A DNA stretch of 64,000 nt from Paenibacillus sp. BK033 (GTDB lineage: Bacteria > Bacillota > Bacilli > Paenibacillales > Paenibacillaceae), in NCBI RefSeq assembly GCF_004345425.1, contig NZ_SLVP01000008.1, positions 62,001 to 126,000 on the forward strand, in the 5' to 3' direction. Positions 49,325-57,941 of the stretch are shown piece after piece. The notes beneath the pieces are model-generated. The model had not been told where the DNA came from and did no database searches. It saw only the letters and a list, made by a program, of their open reading frames with translations. Made by a program: the position numbers and the translations under genes. Each line of letters starts with the position of its first letter. Within the stretch, counting starts at the first letter, position 1.

Positions 49325-49762
49325 TTATCGCGACACAATCCGATAGGTTCCGCTTCCCCACGCGATCAATCTTCCTTCCTCATCCTTCACCGTTGCCTGC
49401 AGGGTAATCGTCCGTCCAATCCGGTGCATGATCTCGGCTTCGCACACCAGATTGCCGCTCTTCGCGCTCTCCAGAAAATGCGTGTTCAGGCCTGCGGTAA
49501 CCGTCTTTTCGCGGCATGCGATCATGACGACCAGACCCATTGCATTATCCAGCATAGACATCAATACCCCGCCATGCACGATGCCAATCAGATTCAAATG
49601 TCGCTGCTCCGCGCGCAGCCGGATCGCCGCTTTTTCCGCATGGGCAAAGACAACCTCGCAACCAAGCTCGCTCCAAAAAGTCCCGCTGGCCAGCTCCTCC
49701 AGCTTCGCCAAATGCCTCTCGATATCCGCCTGCTCCGCGGCAAAATCCTCCGCCACGCGCAT
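49325..49762 (-). CDS. PaaI-like hotdog thioesterase
   Basis: 145 residues with the hotdog fold core HLNLIGIVHGGVLMSMLDNAMGLVVMIACREKTVTAGLNTHFLES. HGGVLMSMLDNAMG is the PaaI acyl-CoA thioesterase motif with the catalytic Asp in D-N-A-M. ATG 49762 is preferred over the GTG at 49765. It begins 14 bp after the acyl-CoA ligase, completing the minus-strand fatty-acid operon. Its likely task is to release CoA from stalled acyl-CoA intermediates. Confidence 0.85.
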   Translation of the reverse strand: MRVAEDFAAEQADIERHLAKLEELASGTFWSELGCEVVFAHAEKAAIRLRAEQRHLNLIGIVHGGVLMSMLDNAMGLVVMIACREKTVTAGLNTHFLESAKSGNLVCEAEIMHRIGRTITLQATVKDEEGRLIAWGSGTYRIVSR

Positions 49763-49776
49763 CACCGCCTCTTAAG

Positions 49777-51951
49777 TTATTGCTCCTTCTCCAGCTCCTC
49801 CATCAGCTTGCGTCTCAAGACCTTGCCGATCATCGTCTTCGGAAGCGAGTCCCGGAACTCGTACAGATGCGGCACCTTAAACGCGGCAAGCCGCTGCCTG
49901 CACCAGACGTCGAGCTGGGCCGCCGATACGTAAGAGCCCTTTTTAAGTACAACGAAAGCCTTCACCGTCTCGCCGCGGTACGGATCCTTCACCCCAAGGA
50001 CGGAGGCTTCCATGACGGCCGGATGCTCATACAGCACCTCTTCGACCTCGCGCGGATAAATATTGAAGCCCCCCGCAATAATGACGTCCTTGATCCGGTC
50101 CACAATCGTAAAAAAGCCGTCTTCGTCCATATAGCCAAGGTCGCCGGTGTGCAGCCAGCCATCCCTCAGCACGATTTCGGTCTCCTTCGGATTGTTCCAG
50201 TAGCCCTTCATGACCTGAGGACCGCGAATGACAAGCTCGCCAACCTCGCGAGCGGGAAGCGGCTTGCCCTCCGGGCTGAAGATCGCGGCCTCCGTGTCCG
50301 GAAAAGGCATGCCGATCGTGCCGATTTTGCGTTTGCCCCAGATCAGATTGGCATGCGTCACCGGCGAAGCTTCCGTCAAGCCATAGCCTTCGATCAGCTT
50401 GCCGCCGGTCATTTTCTCGAACTGCTCCTGCACCTCCAGCGGCAGCGCCGCCGATCCGCTGATGCAAGCCTCGATCGAGGAAAGATCGGTGCTGGCTGAA
50501 TTCTTATGATTAATCAATGCCACATACATCGTTGGCGCACCCGGGAACAGCGTGGGCTGCTGCCGGCTTATCGTATCGAGCACCGTCTCGGTCTCAAATC
50601 GCGGCAGAAGCACCAGCGAGCCGGCGCGCATAACGGAGAAATTCATTAACACGGTTAAGCCAAATACATGAAATAGCGGCAGCGCCGCCAGAAATCTTTC
50701 GTAGCCATCCTTCACCCTGTAGCACCAGGCGGAGGTCTGCATCGTATTGGCCACAAGGTTCCGGTGCGTCAGCATCACCCCTTTCGGCGTTCCGGTCGTG
50801 CCACCGGTATATTGAAGCTGGGCGAGATCGCCGCCGTGGATATCGGTCAGGACGGGAAGATTAGAGCTGGAGGACAGAAGCTTCTTATAAGAGACAACGC
50901 CGTGACGGCCGTACGGAATATCGGCTTTGAAGCCTTCTTTGCGCTGCTTGAGCGGATAGAGGAGATTTTTCGGAAAAGGAAGTCCGTCCTTCAGCGACGT
51001 AATGATCGCGTTCCTGAGCTTCGGAACGGCTCCCGCCTCCGGAAGCTCGCCGCGCACGTTGGCAAGGCGCTCATAGAACAGGTCGACGGTAATGATCGTT
51101 GTCGCCCCGCTGTCCTTCAGCTGATGCTCCAGCTCCCGCTCCACATAAAGCGGATTGGTCTGAACCACAACGGCGCCAATCATTAGGGCGGCGTAGTAAG
51201 AGATCACCGCCTGCGGACAGTTCGGCAGCATAATGGCCACGCGGTCGCCGCGGTTGACGCCAAGCGAGATCAGACCGTTAGCCAAGCGGCAGGTATGGTC
51301 GTAAAGCTCGCGGTAGGTGAGCGATTTGCCGAGAAAATGAACGGCTTCATTCGCCGGGAATTTCTCCACGGCATTCATGAGGAACTGCGGAATGCCATGA
51401 TTCGGGTAATCCAGGGAAGCCGGGATCTCCAGCGGGTAATGCCGCAGCCACGGCTTTGGAATGACGGGAGGAGCATCGGGCTCCTCCGATGCCGCGGAGG
51501 CAACGGCTTCCTCGGGAGCCGGCTCATCGCCTGGCATGTCTGCGGCGGACGGTGCAGGCGCAGCTTCCGGAGCGGCGTCTGCTGCGTCAGGCACTTCGCT
51601 CTGCTCGGCCTCTGCCGATGGAGCAGAGGCCGCTGCTGGCGCAGCCTCCGGCACAATCGCTTCCGCGGATGGCTCTGCCTCCGGGGCGGCATTGGCTGCG
51701 GCAGGCTCCTCGCTCGACTCGGCCTCCGCCGGCGACGGAGCAGCTTTAGTCGCTGGGGCTTCATCGGTTGCGGCAGCTTCCTCGCTTGGCTCGGCCCCCG
51801 CGGACGGAGCCGCCTGAGGCTCGGCTTCTATGAGCTGCGGGGCTGCGGCTTCCTCCTGCCGTGGCGATAGCGGCGTTTTGTCAGGTGCGGAATTGGCCGG
51901 CTTTTGCCGATCCTCGGGTACAAGCGGGTTTTCCGGATCTGCCTTACCCAT
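49777..51951 (-). CDS. Long-chain acyl-CoA ligase with ~160-residue low-complexity N-terminal extension
   Basis: The 724-residue adenylate-forming enzyme activates fatty acids for beta-oxidation. The AMP-binding P-loop is LQYTGGTTGTPKGVMLTHRN, the GYGLTEASPV motif follows, and the C-terminal part has YMDEDGFFTIVDRIKDVIIAGGFNIYPREVEEVL with the conserved D-R-x-K. Residues ~1-160 are an Ala/Glu/Pro-rich tract (EAPATKAAPSPAEAESSEEP and similar) absent from FadD/LcfA relatives, which normally begin near WLRHYPLEIPASLDYPNHGI. ATG 51951 has AGGAGG eleven bases upstream. It overlaps nothing but lies 15 bp after fadE. Confidence 0.87.
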   Translation of the reverse strand: MGKADPENPLVPEDRQKPANSAPDKTPLSPRQEEAAAPQLIEAEPQAAPSAGAEPSEEAAATDEAPATKAAPSPAEAESSEEPAAANAAPEAEPSAEAIVPEAAPAAASAPSAEAEQSEVPDAADAAPEAAPAPSAADMPGDEPAPEEAVASAASEEPDAPPVIPKPWLRHYPLEIPASLDYPNHGIPQFLMNAVEKFPANEAVHFLGKSLTYRELYDHTCRLANGLISLGVNRGDRVAIMLPNCPQAVISYYAALMIGAVVVQTNPLYVERELEHQLKDSGATTIITVDLFYERLANVRGELPEAGAVPKLRNAIITSLKDGLPFPKNLLYPLKQRKEGFKADIPYGRHGVVSYKKLLSSSSNLPVLTDIHGGDLAQLQYTGGTTGTPKGVMLTHRNLVANTMQTSAWCYRVKDGYERFLAALPLFHVFGLTVLMNFSVMRAGSLVLLPRFETETVLDTISRQQPTLFPGAPTMYVALINHKNSASTDLSSIEACISGSAALPLEVQEQFEKMTGGKLIEGYGLTEASPVTHANLIWGKRKIGTIGMPFPDTEAAIFSPEGKPLPAREVGELVIRGPQVMKGYWNNPKETEIVLRDGWLHTGDLGYMDEDGFFTIVDRIKDVIIAGGFNIYPREVEEVLYEHPAVMEASVLGVKDPYRGETVKAFVVLKKGSYVSAAQLDVWCRQRLAAFKVPHLYEFRDSLPKTMIGKVLRRKLMEELEKEQ

Positions 51952-51966
51952 ATGGCGTTCCCCCTC

Positions 51967-53742
51967 CTACACAATATATTGCTCCCCGCTAATGACGCGC
52001 GCGGCAATGTCCCGCTTGGCCGCAATCGTATCGACCAGCGGACCGCGCATCAGCTTTTTCAAGACCGACAGCTGCATCTGCAAGGCATCTCCCTTCGCCA
52101 GCGCCGCCAGAGCAACCTTCGCAATCGCTTCGATCTTCTCCAGCGCTTCCTGTACGAAGACTTCCGTCATTTGAATCGCGTTCCCCGCATCCGCGCCGCT
52201 ATGCACGAGCTTTTGCGTGCGGAGCAGCGCGCTTTCCGCCGCGAAGAGCTGAATCATGATATCCGAAAGCGAGCAGAGCACTTCCTGCTCCTGGTCGAGC
52301 TTCATGCCAAGCTTTTGCACGGCAAGCCCGCCGACGGCAAGAAATGCTTTTTTCCCCTGCGATACGCGGTATGCCTCCCGGCTGAGCGGCTCATCAAACG
52401 GCGGAACCGGCATCGGCTGCAGCAGCTCGGCCTGCAGGGACTGCGCTTTTTCGAGCAGCGGGAGCTCGCCCTTCATCGCTTTTTTCAGCAAGGTTCCCGG
52501 AATGAGCATCCGGTTAATCTCGTTGGTCCCTTCGAAAATCCGGTTAATCCGCGAATCCCGGTAAATACGCTCCACCTTGTATTCCTTGATATAGCCGTAG
52601 CCGCCGTGGATCTGGATCCCCTCGTCCGCGACAAAATCCAGCGTCTCCGACGCAAACACCTTATTAATCGAGCATTCCAGCGCGTACTCGCTGATTGCTT
52701 TCGCCGCCCGCATTCCGGCATCCGGCGCATCCGCTCCGGCACCCTCGGCGATCAGCATGGCATCGATCCAGCCCGCGGTCCGGTATACCATGGATTCCAG
52801 CACGTAGGTTCTGATATTCATATCCGCCAGCTTGGCGCCAATCAGCGGATAAGAGGAGATGGCGCGGCCGAACTGCTTGCGCGTGTTGGCGTATTTGGAG
52901 GCCAGCTCGATCGTTTCCTTTGCCGCGCCAAGACAGCCCGCTCCCAGCTTGAACCGCCCGATGTTCAGGATGTTGAACGCGATTTTATGCCCTTGGCCGA
53001 TCTCGCCAAGCACGTTTTCCACCGGCACCGCGACATCCTCGAAAAATAACGGGCGCGTCGACGAGCCTTTTATGCCCATCTTGTGCTCCTCCGGACCAAG
53101 GCTGAAGCCCGGCATTCCTTTTTCCACGATAAACGCGCTGAACGCTTCCCCGTCCACCTTCGCGTATACGATAAACACATCCGCAAAGCCCGCGTTGGTG
53201 ATGTACAGCTTGGAGCCGTTCAGAATATAGTGGCTGCCGTCAGGCGACAGCTTTGCCGTCGTTTTGGCGCCTAAAGCATCCGATCCGGAGGCCGGCTCCG
53301 TTAAGCAATAGGCGGCGATCAGCTCACCCGTGGCGAGCTTCGGCAAGTATTTGCGCTTCTGCGCGGCCGTTCCGAAAAAGACGATCGGCAGCGTGCCGAT
53401 CCCCGTATGCGCGCCAACGGACAGCGCGAAAGAGGAGGCGCGGGCAAGCGTCTCCGACAGCAGGGTAGTGCTTACTTTATCAAGTCCAAGACCGCCATAG
53501 GCTTCGGGTACATCCGCTCCAAGAAGGCCAAGCTCGCCGGCCTGGCGCATCAGCTTTACCGTCAACTCATAGTTGAGGCCCTCAATCTGCTCATCAAGCG
53601 GAAAAATCTCTCCCTCCACAAACTGCTTCGCCGCATCCGCCATCATCTTCTGCTCTTCGTTGAAATCCTCCGGCGTCACCGTCGCGGACGGCAGAGCATC
53701 CTCGATTACGAAACGACCGCCAAACCGAATGTTTTCCCCCAT
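51967..53742 (-). CDS. fadE: Acyl-CoA dehydrogenase FadE
   Basis: From ATG 53742, with AAAGGGGAC upstream, the protein is 591 residues, the size of the B. subtilis FadE (YusJ) branch with an extra C-terminal helical domain. FAD and substrate motifs include CLTEPASGSDALG, FIVEKGMPGF, KMGIKGSSTRPLFFEDV and GRFKLGAGCLGAAKETIELASKYANTRKQFGRAI. The base-bearing region IQIHGGYGYIKEYKVERIYRDSRINRIFEGTNEINRMLI follows. It makes the first oxidation of each cycle and passes electrons to EtfAB, whose genes are in this window. The longer frame start at 53784 overlaps the fadA end and is not needed. Confidence 0.9.
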   Translation of the reverse strand: MGENIRFGGRFVIEDALPSATVTPEDFNEEQKMMADAAKQFVEGEIFPLDEQIEGLNYELTVKLMRQAGELGLLGADVPEAYGGLGLDKVSTTLLSETLARASSFALSVGAHTGIGTLPIVFFGTAAQKRKYLPKLATGELIAAYCLTEPASGSDALGAKTTAKLSPDGSHYILNGSKLYITNAGFADVFIVYAKVDGEAFSAFIVEKGMPGFSLGPEEHKMGIKGSSTRPLFFEDVAVPVENVLGEIGQGHKIAFNILNIGRFKLGAGCLGAAKETIELASKYANTRKQFGRAISSYPLIGAKLADMNIRTYVLESMVYRTAGWIDAMLIAEGAGADAPDAGMRAAKAISEYALECSINKVFASETLDFVADEGIQIHGGYGYIKEYKVERIYRDSRINRIFEGTNEINRMLIPGTLLKKAMKGELPLLEKAQSLQAELLQPMPVPPFDEPLSREAYRVSQGKKAFLAVGGLAVQKLGMKLDQEQEVLCSLSDIMIQLFAAESALLRTQKLVHSGADAGNAIQMTEVFVQEALEKIEAIAKVALAALAKGDALQMQLSVLKKLMRGPLVDTIAAKRDIAARVISGEQYIV

Positions 53743-53796
53743 GCTATACGTCCCCTTTCCCTTTCGCCTTCCTGCATCCTCCACTTGCGCGCTATG

Positions 53797-55008
53797 CTAC
53801 GCGTATACCTCAAACACGCCAGCGGCTCCCATTCCTCCGCCAACACACATCGTGACAACCCCGATTCCGCCACCGCGTCTCCTAAGCTCGTGAATAAGCG
53901 ATACCGACAGCTTTGTCCCCGTACAGCCAAGCGGATGACCAAGCGCAATCGCCCCGCCGTTTACGTTCACGCGTTCGGGATCGATGCCAAGCTCCTCGAT
54001 AATCGGCACGCATTGGGCGGCAAAAGCTTCATTCAGCTCGAAAATATCAACGTCGTTAACCGTTAAATTGGCTGCCTTGAGCGCTTTTGGAACAGCCTCT
54101 ATCGGGCCGATGCCCATTACTTCGGGAGCTACCCCGGCTACCCGGTAGGTGCGGAAAGCGGCAAGGGGCGTCAGCCCAAGCTCCTTCGCCTTGGCACGGC
54201 TCATCACAACAACCGCGGCTGCGCCATCGCTCATCTGCGAGGAATTGCCGGCCGTAACCGTACCTTCCCGGGCAAAAGACGGCTTGAGCGGCGCCAGCGT
54301 CTCCGGCGTTGTATCCGGACGGACGCCTTCATCGGTGTCGAAGGTGAAGGTGCGTTCAATTGGCCGGCCATACTCGTTCACATCGGACCGGGTTGCCGTC
54401 ACCGGTACGATCTCGTCTTTGAAGCGGCCTTCCTGAATGGCGGCCGCCGCTTTGCGATGGCTGGAAGCGGCAAACGCATCCTGCGCCGCGCGGGTAACAT
54501 TGTAGCGGCGCGCCACCTCCTCCGCCGTGTGGCCCATGCCCATGTAGACCTCCGGCATGGCATCCACAATGCCCGGATGCGGCGACAGCTTAAAGCCGGT
54601 CATGGGCACATGGCTCATGCTTTCCACGCCGCCGGCGACGAGAATGTCGGCGTCGCCGAGCCTTATCCGTTCAGCCGCGTAAGCGATCGCCTGCAGACCC
54701 GAAGCGCAGAACCGGTTAATCGTCACGGCCGGCGTCGTAACCGGGAAGCCGGAATAGAGCGATATAATTCGCGCCATGTTCAGCCCCTGCTCGCCTTCCG
54801 GCATGGCGCAGCCGATGATGACATCCTCGACGTCGGCGGCATCAAGACCCGGAACCCGGCCTACCGCCGCAGTCAGCACGGCCCGTCCAAGGTCCTCAGC
54901 CCTTGTCTCCGCCAGACTTCCCTTCTTCGCCTTGCCCACCGCGGTTCGTACCGCGGATACGATAACGGCATCGCGGTCATGATCCGCAAATTTGCCCGCT
55001 GCTCCCAT
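53797..55008 (-). CDS. fadA: Acetyl-CoA acyltransferase (thiolase) FadA
   Basis: The 403-residue thiolase has the nucleophile C101 in TINRFCASGLQAIAYA, H358 in GGAIALGHPLGCTG and C388 in VTMCVGGGMGAA. GVESMSHVPM is also typical. It cleaves 3-ketoacyl-CoA to acetyl-CoA and shortened acyl-CoA. GGAGG precedes ATG 55008. The gene stands between fadN and fadE on the same strand, the order of the B. subtilis fadN-fadA-fadE operon, but separated from fadN by a 415-bp palindrome-rich gap. A 9-bp GC-rich leader hairpin lies directly upstream. Confidence 0.92.
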   Translation of the reverse strand: MGAAGKFADHDRDAVIVSAVRTAVGKAKKGSLAETRAEDLGRAVLTAAVGRVPGLDAADVEDVIIGCAMPEGEQGLNMARIISLYSGFPVTTPAVTINRFCASGLQAIAYAAERIRLGDADILVAGGVESMSHVPMTGFKLSPHPGIVDAMPEVYMGMGHTAEEVARRYNVTRAAQDAFAASSHRKAAAAIQEGRFKDEIVPVTATRSDVNEYGRPIERTFTFDTDEGVRPDTTPETLAPLKPSFAREGTVTAGNSSQMSDGAAAVVVMSRAKAKELGLTPLAAFRTYRVAGVAPEVMGIGPIEAVPKALKAANLTVNDVDIFELNEAFAAQCVPIIEELGIDPERVNVNGGAIALGHPLGCTGTKLSVSLIHELRRRGGGIGVVTMCVGGGMGAAGVFEVYA

Positions 55009-55423
55009 AGAGCGCCTCCTTCTTTTTGGCGCCGCCTCTTCCTCATCGCGCAGGCGGCGCTTTTGTTGTGGTTCTTTTTGCGATAAGACCCTGCGAGGGT
55101 CTTATTAGCTGCGCTAGCCGTGTTTTCGAGCAGCTTCTGGACTTGTTTCGACGTTAAGGCCCTTCAGGGACCTTATGAGGCCTCGTTCGGCGTTTGTTAG
55201 GGTGGTTAAGGCCCGTTAGGGACCTTAACCTTGTGAAATCAGCATGATACGCAACATTTTCCACCTGAAATCTGAGTATTAAAGCCCTTTAGGGACCTTA
55301 ATGCGCTTCATATTGCAAGTTAGTTTAACGTTAAGGCCCCTAAAGGACCCTTACGGCTTAAGCAGAAGGCCGGCGATCAGCACCTTATGACGATTGCGTC
55401 GGGCGATCTGACCCTACTTCGAC
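55009..55423. repeat. Palindrome-rich fadA-fadN gap (five short stem-loops plus leader hairpin)
   Basis: Class I palindromes with TTAAGG/CCTTAA arms lie at 55154-55176, 55204-55230, 55279-55301 and, degenerate, 55331-55353. A class II palindrome (ATAAGACCC/GGGTCTTAT) lies at 55083-55105. A separate GCGCCGCCT/AGGCGGCGC hairpin (55029-55060) sits just upstream of the fadA ribosome site. The rest of this gap has no gene. The same families fill the etfB-etfA gap. Confidence 0.8.
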
Positions 55424-57841
55424 CTAATTCCGCAGCGGCTTGCCGGTGGAGAGCATGTGGCTCATGCGATCCTGCGTTTTGCGCTCGCCGCAGAGGCTGA
55501 GGAAGGCTTCGCATTCCAGATCGAGCAGGTACTGCTCGCTGACCTCCGCTCCGGGCGCGGCATCTCCGCCGGCCATCACATGCGCGAGCTTATTCCCAAT
55601 CAGCGCGTCATGCTTGCTGATCTGGCCGCCGAGCAGCAGGCTGTGCACGCCCATGCGAAGCACGGCTTTGCCCTCGCGGCCGGCCACGCGGACGCGGGCC
55701 TCGGGCTGCGGCGTGTAGCCGGCCCGGTCCAGTTCAAGCACGGCCCGCTTCGCTTCGGCAATCCGCGCGTCCTGCCGCATTATGACGCGGTCCTGCGGGC
55801 GCTTCAGCCCGATGCGGCCTACATCGAAGCCGCTGGTGGACGTGCGCGCCATCGCAACCGTCTCGAACAACGCGTTCAAATGCGGCTGAATGTCGCCGCC
55901 TCCTGCCCTAGCCGCAGCCATAACGGCAGCCTCTTTCGAGCCGCCGCCCGCCGGGATCAGCCCAACCCCGGTCTCGACGAGACCGAAGTAAGTCTCCGGC
56001 GAAAAAATAATCTGATCGGCCGGCAGGCACGCCTCGACGCCTCCGCCAAGCGTCATCCGGTGAGGCGCGGCGACGACGGGACGATCTAATTTTTTGATCG
56101 AAAGCATGCTGCTCTGGAACATCCGGATGATGTCCTCGACTTCGTCCCACTCGCCGTTTTGCGCCTCCATCAAGAGAAGCAGCAGGTTCGCGCCTACGCA
56201 GAAGTTACGTCCGTCGTTCGCAATAACAAGCCCGCGCCAATTCTTGCTGACCTCCTCGGCCGTCCGCCGGATCGCCGTCAGAATCTCGCCGCCGATGGCA
56301 TTGTTCTGCGAATGGAATTCGAGACATACCACATCGTCGCCAAGATCGATAAGGCTCGCGTCCGAGGTGCGCAGTACCGTCCTGCCGGCTTCCTTAAGGG
56401 CAGCAAGCGAGATCTCATCCGGTGACAGCTCTTCGGCCGCATACCCTCCGCCCCCGCCGGCGTATACGAGCCGTCTGCCCTCCTGCACCTTATAAAAGCT
56501 GCCGTTTCCTTCCGCAATCCACGTCAGCACCCATTCCGGCACCGCGTCGCCTTCGGCCTTCATCCGGGCTACGGACTTCTCTAACCCAAGCGCATCCCAC
56601 AGCTCGAACGGCCCAAGCTCCCAGCTGAAGCCCCATTTCATCGCTTTATCGATATCCGTGATGGAATCGGCAATAACGCCAGCCAGGGATGCCGAATAGA
56701 GGAGCGTGCGCTTAATCGTCTGCCAGGCGAACCGGGCGTATTTATGCTTCGGATCCGTGCCGATGAGCGCCCGAACCTTGCCGCCCGTGCCTTTCGCCGC
56801 CTTGGCCGCGTCGATGATTGGACCCTTTACCGAGCTCCGCGGCCGATAAGCAAGCGATTCCAAATCAAGCGATTCGATCTCGCTGCCGCCCTTCGGACCT
56901 CTTATTTTCCGGTAAAACCCGCCGCCGCTCTTTTCGCCCAACCGGCCCGATAACACCAGCTGCTCCAATAACGGAGGCCTTGCGAACGTCTCGCGTTCAG
57001 CCGCATCCGTGCTTTTCTCCCGGACGTTGTCGACGACGTGAAGCAGCGTATCGAGGCCAACCAGATCCAGCATCCGGAACGTTGCCGTCTTTGGCCGCCC
57101 CATCGCAGGCCCCGTCAGCGCATCCGCTTCCTCCACCGTAAGCCCGAATTTCAAAACCTCCTCCAGCGTCACCAGCATGCCGTACGTGCCAATCCGATTG
57201 GCTATGAAGTTAGGCGTATCCTTCGCCACAACCACGCCTTTGCCAAGCCGTTCCTCGCATAACGCGGTCAGCAATGCCGTAACTTCCGGATCCGTGTCGC
57301 TCGTCGGCACAACCTCAACCAGCTTCATGTAACGCGGAGGGTTGAAAAAATGCGTCACCGCAAAATGCTGCCGGAACGCGTCGCTCCTTCCCTCCACCAT
57401 CTCGGCTACCGATAAGCCCGATGTGTTGGAGGAGACAATCGTGCCCGGCTTCCACACGCTCTCCACGCGCTCGAACAGGCTTCGCTTCACATCCAGCCGC
57501 TCCACAACCGCTTCCACAATCCAATCCACCTCGGATAATCCCGCCAGGTGGTCCTCGAGATTACCAGCCGTAATACGCCCGGCGAAAGAAGGCTCATACA
57601 GCGGTGCCGGCTGCGCCTTCGCCATGCGTGCAACGGCAGCTTGGGCCAAGCGGCTGCGCACCTGCGGGGAAGCGAGCGTCAGTCCGCGTTTTTCCTCCTC
57701 CGGAAGCATGGTCTGCGGCACGACATCGAGCAGCAGCACACGCATGCCGGCATTCGCCAGATGCGCGGCAATTCCCGCGCCCATTACGCCGGAGCCGATG
57801 ACGGCCGCGCGCCTTACTGTCCCTGTTCGATTCATCTGCAT
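55424..57841 (-). CDS. fadN: Multifunctional 3-hydroxyacyl-CoA dehydrogenase/enoyl-CoA hydratase FadN
   Basis: From ATG 57841 (AGGAGG nine bases before) the protein is 805 residues, close to FadN of B. subtilis. The N-terminal NAD-binding domain has RRAAVIGSGVMGAGIAAHLANAGMRVLLLDV and HFFNPPRYMKLVEVV. The 3HCDH helical domain follows (KDTPNFIANRIGTYGM). The C-terminal hydratase/isomerase-like domain has VCLEFHSQNNAIGGEILTAI and RNFCVGANLLLLL. It performs hydration and oxidation of enoyl-CoA. The 40-residue upstream extension from 57961 overlaps the preceding gene and is rejected. Confidence 0.9.
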   Translation of the reverse strand: MQMNRTGTVRRAAVIGSGVMGAGIAAHLANAGMRVLLLDVVPQTMLPEEEKRGLTLASPQVRSRLAQAAVARMAKAQPAPLYEPSFAGRITAGNLEDHLAGLSEVDWIVEAVVERLDVKRSLFERVESVWKPGTIVSSNTSGLSVAEMVEGRSDAFRQHFAVTHFFNPPRYMKLVEVVPTSDTDPEVTALLTALCEERLGKGVVVAKDTPNFIANRIGTYGMLVTLEEVLKFGLTVEEADALTGPAMGRPKTATFRMLDLVGLDTLLHVVDNVREKSTDAAERETFARPPLLEQLVLSGRLGEKSGGGFYRKIRGPKGGSEIESLDLESLAYRPRSSVKGPIIDAAKAAKGTGGKVRALIGTDPKHKYARFAWQTIKRTLLYSASLAGVIADSITDIDKAMKWGFSWELGPFELWDALGLEKSVARMKAEGDAVPEWVLTWIAEGNGSFYKVQEGRRLVYAGGGGGYAAEELSPDEISLAALKEAGRTVLRTSDASLIDLGDDVVCLEFHSQNNAIGGEILTAIRRTAEEVSKNWRGLVIANDGRNFCVGANLLLLLMEAQNGEWDEVEDIIRMFQSSMLSIKKLDRPVVAAPHRMTLGGGVEACLPADQIIFSPETYFGLVETGVGLIPAGGGSKEAAVMAAARAGGGDIQPHLNALFETVAMARTSTSGFDVGRIGLKRPQDRVIMRQDARIAEAKRAVLELDRAGYTPQPEARVRVAGREGKAVLRMGVHSLLLGGQISKHDALIGNKLAHVMAGGDAAPGAEVSEQYLLDLECEAFLSLCGERKTQDRMSHMLSTGKPLRN

Positions 57842-57941
57842 TGAATAGTCCCTCCTGAAAAGAATGATCCTGCAAACAGCGAGACAGCGGATTCCTGATG
57901 GTTTTTGCTTCAGAAGCATGAGCTGTCTTTTTACCGGGCCT

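Noticed and set aside
51295..53049. Long plus-strand frames opposite the acyl-CoA ligase and fadE
   Set aside because: They are Arg/Leu/Gly-rich shadows created by high GC third positions of the real minus-strand genes.
57834..57850. ATTCA/TGAAT symmetry as a FadR operator at the fadN start
   Set aside because: The arm order is opposite to the TGAATGA...TCATTCA consensus and it overlaps the start codon.
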